This document shows, in pieces, positions 27,057 through 34,736 of a DNA stretch of 64,000 bases. The position numbers and the translations under genes were made by a program. The stretch lies in assembly GCA_049115695.1 (NCBI GenBank), contig JAGDZR010000002.1:152171-216170 (forward strand). The letters run 5' to 3'. The notes under the pieces were generated by a model. That model had not been told where the DNA came from. It did not search any database and saw nothing but the letters and a program-made list of their open reading frames with translations. Each line of letters starts with the position of its first letter. Positions within the stretch are counted from its first letter, which is position 1. The DNA comes from JAGDZR01 sp049115695. Its GTDB lineage: Bacteria; Bacteroidota; Bacteroidia; Cytophagales; Cyclobacteriaceae.

Positions 27057-29677
27057 TCAAGCGTTTAGCAGATCGTTTATTCAGGTGGTTTTGTCATCAA
27101 GATTACTATCCGGATATACGGGGTGATTTGGACGAATTGTATGCCGAAAACCTGGAGAGGAATTCCAAGGTGCAAGCAGAGCTCACCTATTTGGTGGACG
27201 TAATCATGTTGTTTCGTCCATCTCTATTCCGTCAAGTGAACAAAAACTCAATTTTATATACAGCCATGTTTGAAAATTATTTTAAAACCAGCTTTAGAAA
27301 CCTGATGAAGCACAAGGCTTTCTCTGGTATCAACGTTGTGGGTCTCGCCATTGGTCTTACTGCTTTTTTATTGATCACCCAGTACATTGATTTTGAACGC
27401 AGCTATGATCGATTTTTCTCACAGCCAGATCAACTCTATCGCCTGACTACTGATCAAGTTAGTGATGGTGTGCTAGGAGTCCGAGATGCGATGAGTTTTG
27501 CACCGTCAGGTAAGGTGCTCAAGGAGGAGGTGCCCGAAATTTTGGATTATACAACCACCTACAAATTTGATGAGGTGGCTTTTCGGATGAACAATCAACT
27601 CATTCTGGAAAAAAACGTGATTGCAGCGGATTCCAATTACTTCAAGCTGTTTGATTATCAACTGTTATCTGGAGATCCGAACACCGCTTTAAACGAACCT
27701 AAAAGCATTGTGCTGACCAAAACAAGAGCAGAAGCACTCTTTGGTGAACGTAATCCCATCGGGGAAACCATTGAACTTGTGGGGCGTTATACTGGTTCCT
27801 ATAAAATCACAGGGGTAATGCAGGATGTTCCAGACAATACGCATTATGGTTTTAAGGTATTGATTAGCCTAAAGTCTATTCAGGAACGTATCGATAGTGA
27901 TAGTTGGAATGGTTACAATTACTATACTTATCTGAAGTTGGATGAACAGGCACCTTTTGGGTCCGTGCAAGCTAAAATGCCCGAATTGTCCAGGAAATAT
28001 ATGGGAGATGATTCTAACCTGGAATTCAACCTACAACCAGTCACCGACATTCATTTATATTCAGATTTCACCTACGAGCCAGAGATACATGGGAGCGCTA
28101 AGTCGGTGAATTTTATGTTCGTTATTTCGTTCTTCATTATTGTGATTGCCTGGGTGAACTATGTGAATTTGTCCACAGCAAGAGCTGCGGATAGGGCAAA
28201 AGAGGTGGGGTTGAGAAAGGTCATTGGTGCTCATAAACGTCAGCTTTTTTACCAGTTCCTGCTGGAGTCAATGATCATTAATTTCATCAGCGCCTTATTA
28301 GCCGTTGGGCTTACAGAACTGATGCTTCCATATTTCAACCAGCTGATCGGCAAGAGTACCGGAGTTCATATATGGGAAAATCCAATGTTTCTTAATCGAG
28401 TGCTGCTCTTGTTTCTGGTTGGGACAGTTGTTTCTGGTTTTTATCCGGCTGTTGTGCTTTCTGAGTACAAACCACTTGTGGTGTTGAGAGGCAAATTCAG
28501 AAACTCTAAGAAAGGAGTGCTGCTAAGAAAGGGTTTGGTGGTCACGCAGTTTGCCGCATCGATTATGTTGATTGCCAGTACATTCATTGTGCAAATGCAA
28601 GTGGATTATATGCTCAAAAAAGATTTGGGCATTGATATCAACTATGTGATTGGATTCAATCATCGGGTGGACTATGATAATGAAAATGAAGGTGACAAAA
28701 TGCGCCAGTTCAAATCCAAGCTAGGGGAGCATAGTGCCATTTTATCTGCCGGGATGACTTCCAACTTACCAGGTGGCGGAAGCTCGGACATCAACTCGAT
28801 GAGTGGAGGTATTCGACTCAATGGAGCCGCTGAATTGGTCGAAGGTACTTTTTACCTTCAAATCAACGATGAGGACTTCATGCCAACTGTCCAGCAGGTA
28901 TTGATAGCAGGACGCAATTTTGATCATCAACTTCAATCGGACACTAGTGCCCTGTTGGTAAACGAGGCGTTGCTAAAAGCACTTCAGGTAAGTGATCCTG
29001 AGTCAATAGTAGGTCAGAGAATCCAGTTTGGCAGGAACCCAGAAGCCGGTAGACATCTGGTCGTGGGAGTCGTGAAAGACTTCAATCGGAGTTCACTAAA
29101 AAAGGGGGTGGAGCCGACTGTTTACTGGCACAGTGAAACTCCTGGAAGTACCGTTGTAAGATTAGATCCGGAGAATTTCAAAGAAGGGTTGTCGCATATC
29201 GAAACGACCTGGCAGAGATTTTTTCCAGATGCACCATTAGATTATGTGTTTCTGGATGATCGTTTTGCCCAGCTCTATTCAGAGGATCAGGGGTTTGGGA
29301 AGATATTTGGAACTTTTTCCATACTAGCCATTTTGGTAGCAAGTTTAGGGTTGTTCGGTCTGAGTGCATTTATGGCCATGCAGAAAACTAAGGAAGTGGG
29401 AGTAAGAAAGGTCTTGGGCGCATCAACCACTAGTATCATCTCCATCTTTTTTGCCGATTTCCTTATACTGGTAGGTATCAGCGCCGTTATCGGTGTTCCT
29501 TTGGTTTATTGGGGAATGGAAAACTGGTTGATGAACTATGCCAATCGGATAGACTTTCCATGGATAAGCGTGTTGTTTGCTGCAGTTATTGTAGGTCTGT
29601 TTGCTTTGGTGACTGTTGGATATCAGATCTATCGGGTGGCCCTGCTCAATCCAAGTAAGACACTGAGATACGAGTAA
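27053..29677 (+). CDS. MacB/FtsX-type ABC transporter permease with N-terminal prefix domain
   Basis: A short cytosolic prefix (IKRLADRLFRWFCHQDYYPDIRGDL and what follows, about 75 residues, permease prefix domain 2 type) precedes an FtsX/MacB permease. TM1 is near GINVVGLAIGLTAFLL, with a large periplasmic MacB_PCD domain, three TM helices with VGLRKVIGAHKRQL, a second periplasmic domain, and three C-terminal TM helices with VGVRKVLGAS. I set the start at GTG 27053, overlapping the padR stop, because it opens the prefix domain exactly. The longest frame begins 42 bases earlier inside padR. No ATPase gene is adjacent. It may move peptides, lipids or antimicrobials, or be a mechanotransmitter. 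Confidence 0.88.
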   Translation: MIKRLADRLFRWFCHQDYYPDIRGDLDELYAENLERNSKVQAELTYLVDVIMLFRPSLFRQVNKNSILYTAMFENYFKTSFRNLMKHKAFSGINVVGLAIGLTAFLLITQYIDFERSYDRFFSQPDQLYRLTTDQVSDGVLGVRDAMSFAPSGKVLKEEVPEILDYTTTYKFDEVAFRMNNQLILEKNVIAADSNYFKLFDYQLLSGDPNTALNEPKSIVLTKTRAEALFGERNPIGETIELVGRYTGSYKITGVMQDVPDNTHYGFKVLISLKSIQERIDSDSWNGYNYYTYLKLDEQAPFGSVQAKMPELSRKYMGDDSNLEFNLQPVTDIHLYSDFTYEPEIHGSAKSVNFMFVISFFIIVIAWVNYVNLSTARAADRAKEVGLRKVIGAHKRQLFYQFLLESMIINFISALLAVGLTELMLPYFNQLIGKSTGVHIWENPMFLNRVLLLFLVGTVVSGFYPAVVLSEYKPLVVLRGKFRNSKKGVLLRKGLVVTQFAASIMLIASTFIVQMQVDYMLKKDLGIDINYVIGFNHRVDYDNENEGDKMRQFKSKLGEHSAILSAGMTSNLPGGGSSDINSMSGGIRLNGAAELVEGTFYLQINDEDFMPTVQQVLIAGRNFDHQLQSDTSALLVNEALLKALQVSDPESIVGQRIQFGRNPEAGRHLVVGVVKDFNRSSLKKGVEPTVYWHSETPGSTVVRLDPENFKEGLSHIETTWQRFFPDAPLDYVFLDDRFAQLYSEDQGFGKIFGTFSILAILVASLGLFGLSAFMAMQKTKEVGVRKVLGASTTSIISIFFADFLILVGISAVIGVPLVYWGMENWLMNYANRIDFPWISVLFAAVIVGLFALVTVGYQIYRVALLNPSKTLRYE

Positions 29678-29750
29678 TTCCGGTTTCTATGTGAAGCAAG
29701 CAATACCACTTCTGTTTCGGAGTTCTGGCAAGTCAGAAGTTTTTGCTCTG

Positions 29751-29914
29751 TCATTCCGGTTTCCGAGCAAAGCGAATTTATACTTGATTTGGTCATTCCG
29801 GTTTCCGAACGAAGTGAGGAATACCTCTTATGTCATTCCGGTTTCCGAGCAAAGCGAATTTATACTTGATTTGGTCATTCCGGTTTCCGAACGAAGTGAG
29901 GAATACCGGAATCA
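29751..29914. repeat. Tandem intergenic repeat cluster with hairpin
   Basis: Four units that begin TCATTCCGGTTTCCGA start at 29751, 29793, 29833 and 29875. Two alternate types follow: one with GCAAAGCGAATTTATACTTG, one with ACGAAGTGAGGAATACC, giving an about 82-base repeat present twice. The last unit also forms an inverted repeat, ATTCCGGT (29877-29884) with ACCGGAAT (29905-29912), which could end transcription of both convergent genes. Similar CATTCCGG-type intergenic repeats are known from Bacteroidota genomes. An open frame runs through it but looks like repeat read-through, not a gene. Confidence 0.85.
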
Positions 29915-30529
29915 AATCAACTTCTGACTGACCGCAAATTGTACCACTTCAGAGCTATTGTTCATGTTGAGCTTTCTGAGAATGTTACGTCGATGTGTAT
30001 GCACGGTATGTGAAGAAATGAACAACTTGTCAGCCATCATTTCACTTGTCATTCCCTCTGACATGCAGCGAATGATATCTAGTTCTCTAGCGCTCAATTT
30101 GTGCTGAACAAATTGCTCTTCCTCGGAGTTGAACGATCGAATGCGATCATAATATTGTTTTCCACTCGTGACCCTCAGGATTGCATCAGTCAATTCTTTT
30201 CCAGTATTGTTTTTAAGTAAACAGCCATCTACGCCGATTTTGACGATTTCATCCACAAATGTCCGTTGCGGATACATGGTGAGGATAACAATTTTAACAT
30301 CCGGGAATCTCTTTTTAATCTCTCTGCTACAGGTAAGTCCATCCATTACCGGCATGTTAATGTCCAATACCACCACATCCACTTCATTGAATTGAAGAAA
30401 TCTCAATACTTCTTCACCATTCTCCACGTGATCAACAACTTCAATTTCTTTGTTACGCGAGAGCACTTGTTGTAGACCTTCCACGACGATAGCATGGTCA
30501 TCAGCCAGCAGGGTTTTTATCTTTTTCAT
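29912..30529 (-). CDS. NarL/FixJ-type response regulator
   Basis: Receiver domain with phospho-acceptor Asp in VVVLDINMPVMDG (about residue 55) and conserved Lys in CLLKNN, then a LuxR-type HTH (LSARELDIIRCMSEGMTSEMMADKLFISSHTVHTHR). Its ATG overlaps the kinase stop by four bases (ATGA), so it is the cognate partner of the TPR histidine kinase upstream. The last codons lie at the edge of the tandem repeat cluster: the end of the frame (SQKLI) uses one arm of an 11-bp inverted repeat whose other arm is at 29731-29741. Confidence 0.95.
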   Translation of the reverse strand: MKKIKTLLADDHAIVVEGLQQVLSRNKEIEVVDHVENGEEVLRFLQFNEVDVVVLDINMPVMDGLTCSREIKKRFPDVKIVILTMYPQRTFVDEIVKIGVDGCLLKNNTGKELTDAILRVTSGKQYYDRIRSFNSEEEQFVQHKLSARELDIIRCMSEGMTSEMMADKLFISSHTVHTHRRNILRKLNMNNSSEVVQFAVSQKLI

Positions 30530-32382
30530 ATCAGAGGGATTTCAATGATTGCGGTCATGTTTTTTCCAGGATTATTGTCAAATGTGATTTGACCATCAAG
30601 GCTGTCAATTCTAGATAAAATATTCTTCAGTCCCATACCCTTTTTAACCTCCTTGATATTGAAGCCTGATCCATTATCTTCATAAATAATATTGATGTTA
30701 TCATCAATCCCCGTAATCTCAAGTCTGATTTCTTTGGCTCGGGCATGCTTGAGCGTATTGTTGATCAATTCCTGAACCACCCGGTAGAGGTTATGGGCGA
30801 TTTCACCTGTGATTTTTGAGGACAAATGATTTTCATAAATCACCTGACACGAACCCGTACGATTAACGGCCTCTACCAGATCGCTCAAGGCAACAGAAAG
30901 ACCAAAGTGCCTCAGTGAACCTGAATCCAGACTATGCGAAAGTTTACGTGTGTCTTCTCCAGCCTTGGCCGTGATATCGGCAATTCGATCCATCATGCCG
31001 GATTGATCCTTGGTTAGCTGCTCAGTATCAAACGACTCTACAAACATTTTAAGGGTAACCAGGGTGCTGCTGATATTGTCGTGGAGCTCTTTTGCAATTC
31101 TATTTCGCTCTTTGTCTTGACCTTCCAATAAGGCATAGGCAGTTTTCAGTTCTTGCTTTTTGAGGAGGTCTTCGATCTGTCTCTCGTTTTCTTCTCTGAT
31201 TCTTTTTTTGCGTTGCTCGTTGTAAATGAATGAAATCAGGCCAATCAGTCCTACAAAACCAATTCCGGAGTAGAGCAGGATCATTTGGTTTTGTTGCCTC
31301 AATATAAGGTCGTCTTGCCTCAATAATTCCTTTTCTTTTTCTGAAGATTCAAGTTTTACGTTTAACTCGGCAATTTTTATCTTGTTCTTACGGTGATCTA
31401 AAAAAACTTCGTTGGTATTAGATAGATAGAGAAACTGATATGCGCTATCGTACTGTCCTATTTTTTCGTAATAATAAACAGCAGTAAACCGACTAAGTAA
31501 AAATTCCTTCAAGAGAGAATCCGCAATATCAATTTCATTTGCCTGAGAAAGCAATTTGCCTGCCTGCGTATAGTTACCACGATTTGCTTGAATGGCACTC
31601 ATCTTAATATAAGAGCCAAACTTCAAGTGTTGGAAAAAAGGAACATTTGGGGAGTTATCCAAAACTGTTTTGTAAGCCAATTCCGAGTTTTCATAATCTC
31701 CTAGATAATCATAATAGATCCCCTTTTCGAAATTTATGAAGCTTTTCAAGCTATGACTAGTAATGAATTCATTGAAAAACTGCTCTGCACTTTTGAAAGA
31801 ATTTTTGTACACTTCTGCACTAGGAAGTTCACGCAGTTTTGTCAGATACCTGAGATGATTAATATGGTACCAAGCGAGTTCATTATTGGTTTTAGATAAA
31901 GTTCTGAAAGTGTTGATAAAATTGAGATAGTCATCACTGCTATCAACTAATTCTTGATTGTATAACTCCATCAAAACATGAAGACCAAGTTTTTGATACA
32001 ATTCTTTTTTGGAAGAGGTCGCCTCTGATATCAACTCTTTAAGCAAAATGAATGACCGCTCAACATCCAGTCTGTTATACACCAGAAATGAAGCCTGGAT
32101 AAGTTTGTCTTCAATGCTTCTTTCCTTTTTTTGTTTAAAATATTTTGCCAGAATTATAGAATCTTTCTGGTAATTGGCTCCTGCATTTGAAACTATCTGT
32201 GTAAATGATTCGAATTCCAAAAGGTTGTTTTCCCTACAATACTGAAGGGTTTTATCAAAATCGAAAGCAAAAAATATTTCACTGAATTCTTTGTCGCTAC
32301 AAAATACATTTCCACTAACCGATAGCAGAATTAGCGTACAAATACGTCTCAAAATTTTAAAGTTCCAACGCCAGGAATGCAA
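30526..32382 (-). CDS. TPR-containing sensor histidine kinase (HisKA_3)
   Basis: A signal-like hydrophobic segment (10-28) starts a periplasmic helical repeat region (about 30-330, TPR-like). A coiled coil (335-365), one TM helix (368-387) and a second coiled coil follow. The HisKA_3 box ERNRIAKELHDNISST has phospho-His434. The ATPase has N-box YRVVQELINNTLKHA and G-box EDNGSGF, so it should be active. It pairs with the NarL-type regulator by four-base overlap. The 5' end overlaps the upstream unknown gene by 34 bases; a slightly later start is possible. Confidence 0.92.
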   Translation of the reverse strand: MHSWRWNFKILRRICTLILLSVSGNVFCSDKEFSEIFFAFDFDKTLQYCRENNLLEFESFTQIVSNAGANYQKDSIILAKYFKQKKERSIEDKLIQASFLVYNRLDVERSFILLKELISEATSSKKELYQKLGLHVLMELYNQELVDSSDDYLNFINTFRTLSKTNNELAWYHINHLRYLTKLRELPSAEVYKNSFKSAEQFFNEFITSHSLKSFINFEKGIYYDYLGDYENSELAYKTVLDNSPNVPFFQHLKFGSYIKMSAIQANRGNYTQAGKLLSQANEIDIADSLLKEFLLSRFTAVYYYEKIGQYDSAYQFLYLSNTNEVFLDHRKNKIKIAELNVKLESSEKEKELLRQDDLILRQQNQMILLYSGIGFVGLIGLISFIYNEQRKKRIREENERQIEDLLKKQELKTAYALLEGQDKERNRIAKELHDNISSTLVTLKMFVESFDTEQLTKDQSGMMDRIADITAKAGEDTRKLSHSLDSGSLRHFGLSVALSDLVEAVNRTGSCQVIYENHLSSKITGEIAHNLYRVVQELINNTLKHARAKEIRLEITGIDDNINIIYEDNGSGFNIKEVKKGMGLKNILSRIDSLDGQITFDNNPGKNMTAIIEIPLI

Positions 32383-32954
32383 CGCACTCCAGGTGTCATC
32401 ATTTCCGCATTGTGCTTCGTTATTGTGTCATTAGCGTCCATCCTTGGGACTTGATGATCTTTGATAAACAGGCCATCCCGGACAAAAAACTCAGAATCAA
32501 AATGACCTCCAACAAAAGCTCTATCTCGAAGATCAGAACTATTACCCTGGTACATTCTTTTAAGTTTTCTTTCGATCAGCAGGATATGGTCAGTAGGAAC
32601 ACTTATTCCACTTCCTAAATTATCAACAATTATTTCTTCTGTAACTGGTTGTGCATTGATAGTAGCCCTGACATCTATGCCAATGATTAATGCATTTTGG
32701 CTTGAAGTATTATCGAACTCATCTGACTTTTCTTTGACATAAGCATTTTCAATATCAATGTTTAGTGCACCCTTATAGTTAATGCCCTGGACCAGAATTT
32801 TATTAATCAAGAAATGATCATCTACTGGTACACCAATGAATTTTGCGTAAATTGAAAAAAAGGTTCCATACAATTGTGATCCATAGACAAATTGAAATCT
32901 GTCATCATCTTTGTGAAGAAAAACGTTAGTCGAATAGGTTAAGTCAAGTTGCAT
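32349..32954 (-). CDS. Hypothetical protein, unknown
   Basis: 201 residues, no signal peptide, no TM helix. It is soluble, with a possible beta-rich fold (YSTNVFLHKDDDRFQFVYGSQ, then NALIIGIDVRATINAQ). I recognise no family. It directly precedes, and overlaps by 34 bases, the TPR histidine kinase, so it may be cotranscribed with the two-component pair. Its end (GVRCIPGVGTLKF) runs into the kinase signal region. Confidence that it is a gene rests on length and a clean frame. Confidence 0.5.
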   Translation of the reverse strand: MQLDLTYSTNVFLHKDDDRFQFVYGSQLYGTFFSIYAKFIGVPVDDHFLINKILVQGINYKGALNIDIENAYVKEKSDEFDNTSSQNALIIGIDVRATINAQPVTEEIIVDNLGSGISVPTDHILLIERKLKRMYQGNSSDLRDRAFVGGHFDSEFFVRDGLFIKDHQVPRMDANDTITKHNAEMMTPGVRCIPGVGTLKF

Positions 32955-33064
32955 TGTAGATATAGATTTTCTGTTAAAAATGTTTACACCTCTTCAAGTT
33001 AAGAAGAGATTTTAGTTAATCAAATATGACGCAATTAGGTGGGAGTGTCCATACTCATTTTTGG

Positions 33065-33099
33065 GTATAAAAAAAGGTGTTCCGTTTCCGAAACACCTT
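33065..33099 (-). terminator. Rho-independent terminator of porin gene
   Basis: Eight-bp stem AAGGTGTT/AACACCTT (33074-33081 with 33092-33099). On the minus strand it is followed by a seven-base T run. It lies about 20 bases after the porin stop. Confidence 0.85.
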
Positions 33100-33119
33100 G
33101 TCTTTGATGCTCATTTTTC

Positions 33120-34361
33120 CTATTCACCAGTGTAAAGCGTTGGCTTAATGGTCAGCATTACAAATGCCCAGTTTTGTAGATCGGAGCGGTCTCCACCTTT
33201 CAATATTTCCATTGTTTCAGTGGCGAACAGCTGTGAATAGCCTGCGTTTAGTGTTACCGCTGGAGCCATTTTGTAAGTAAAAACAACATCTATTTCAGTG
33301 CCTAAAGCCGCACCGGCGGTCGGTACATCCACAGCACTTAGGAACTGGTGTCCCCAGATTAATATGTTTCCTTTTTCGCCGGTATTGATCTTAGTCTTCA
33401 GGTAAATATCTTGTAATCCAACATTACCATGGGCATTGCCTACATAGAAATAATCCATAAAACCATTATGTGCGTGATTCGTCCCAAAGGCAGGAGTGAA
33501 ATGATTGATTTGAGTGGCCCCAATATCACTTCCAGACAAGTACTGATAACCACCAGTAATCGGGAATGATGAGAGTTTATATGTAGCATTTAGGTCAAAC
33601 ATAAAGGCTGAAACATCCACACCCTGAAATGACCCTCCTTGATAATAGCCTTCTCCGGCCGCAACAATCTCACCAATCTTGTAGGAACCAACCAAACCAA
33701 AAGTTTGGCGTTGGCTCAGGCCGTCTAGCAATGCGCCATACTGTCGACTTTCATTGAACAAAAGGGCTGAAACTCCTCCACCCTCAAAATCCTTATGTGC
33801 CCACAAGTATTGCATTGCTTTGTAGTTGTTGGCAGCATATGTGGTTCCAAATATCTTTCTTGGTTCAGGAGTTATACCATCCTGATTGTAAGCAAGACCC
33901 ACGTGTACTTTGAGCTGGTTGTCCTGGTTTTCATATAAGAAAACTGCAGCGTCATGTCTACGTCCTTGTTGTGCCCATTCAAGCCCTCCCAGGAACCTTT
34001 GGTTGTCGTAGGAAATAATCTGCCTACCTACTCTGATGTTGACATTGCTCGCCAGTTCAACCTGACCCCATGCTTCGTTGATATTGGACATACCATTGTC
34101 TGCTTTATGGATTTGATCATTGGCGCCCCAGATGCGAATGTCCTGCAGTGTGATTTTGAGCTGGTACTTCTCAGCTTTGAATCCTACATAAATGCGGGAT
34201 CGCTGCTCAGTGAAGAAGGCAGGATCAACCGTGCCATCGGCAAGTGTTTTAAATCCATTTCTGAATTCAGATCTTGGCCTGACTTCTCCGACCAGTGACA
34301 ACTGGGCGAAAACAGGCATACTCATTAAGAGGACGAGAAATATTGGAATAAGTCGTTTCAT
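33120..34361 (-). CDS. Alginate-export-like outer-membrane porin
   Basis: Signal peptide MKRLIPIFLVLLMSMPVFA, then a beta-barrel typical of the alginate_exp/OprD-like porin group: GEVRPRSEFRNG, FFTEQRSRIYVGF, DIRIWGANDQ and RVGRQIISYDNQRFLGGLEWAQQGR. It would form a channel in the outer membrane. It is divergent from the nap operon with 141 bases between starts, so it may admit nitrate or export nitrite, though this is inference from position only. Its own terminator follows the gene. Confidence 0.75.
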   Translation of the reverse strand: MKRLIPIFLVLLMSMPVFAQLSLVGEVRPRSEFRNGFKTLADGTVDPAFFTEQRSRIYVGFKAEKYQLKITLQDIRIWGANDQIHKADNGMSNINEAWGQVELASNVNIRVGRQIISYDNQRFLGGLEWAQQGRRHDAAVFLYENQDNQLKVHVGLAYNQDGITPEPRKIFGTTYAANNYKAMQYLWAHKDFEGGGVSALLFNESRQYGALLDGLSQRQTFGLVGSYKIGEIVAAGEGYYQGGSFQGVDVSAFMFDLNATYKLSSFPITGGYQYLSGSDIGATQINHFTPAFGTNHAHNGFMDYFYVGNAHGNVGLQDIYLKTKINTGEKGNILIWGHQFLSAVDVPTAGAALGTEIDVVFTYKMAPAVTLNAGYSQLFATETMEILKGGDRSDLQNWAFVMLTIKPTLYTGE

Positions 34362-34440
34362 GCTAGTCTGTTATTTAACAATTAGCGCAAAAGACCCTGA
34401 AGCGTTCCAAAAAGTTCCCTTCAGACCTCATTTTTTCTCC

Positions 34441-34452
34441 TGACTTACGTCA
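34441..34452. promoter_or_regulatory. FNR/CRP-like palindrome upstream of nap
   Basis: TGAC-TTAC-GTCA is a perfect inverted repeat with a four-base spacer, the geometry of Crp/Fnr-family sites. It lies 50 bases before napD and in the region shared with the divergent porin gene. Crp/Fnr-type control of nitrate respiration is common. Confidence 0.4.
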
Positions 34453-34502
34453 TGATTTGGTGTCAGCCAATTCCTCACTTTTGATATTAAACCGAAGAAC
34501 TA

Positions 34503-34730
34503 ATGCCAATCAAAAGCTATGTACTCATTCCACAACAGGATAAGACCACTCAATTGCTACAGGAGTTATCGCTTATTGAACAATGCGAATCACAGGTTGC
34601 TGAAAACAAAGATGTAATTGTAGCTGTAACCGATACTCCAAGTGAAGTGGCTGACAAAGAATTGTACAAACAGATTGAGCAATTACCATCACTTGCCCAT
34701 ATCACCCTGGTATCAGGCTTTAATGATTGA
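34503..34730 (+). CDS. napD: NapD-like chaperone
   Basis: Short 75-residue protein with the NapD pattern: IKSYVLIP near the start, a central LLQELSLIEQCESQVAENKD helix, and HITLVSGF at the end. NapD binds the Tat signal of NapA and helps its maturation in the cytoplasm. It is six bases upstream of the NapA gene, which supports the call. Confidence 0.8.
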   Translation: MPIKSYVLIPQQDKTTQLLQELSLIEQCESQVAENKDVIVAVTDTPSEVADKELYKQIEQLPSLAHITLVSGFND

Positions 34731-34736
34731 TTTAAG

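Noticed and set aside
29691..29927. Open frame of 78 codons through the repeat cluster
   Set aside because: Its sequence repeats itself because the DNA repeats. It has no gene-like features, so I treat it as repeat read-through.
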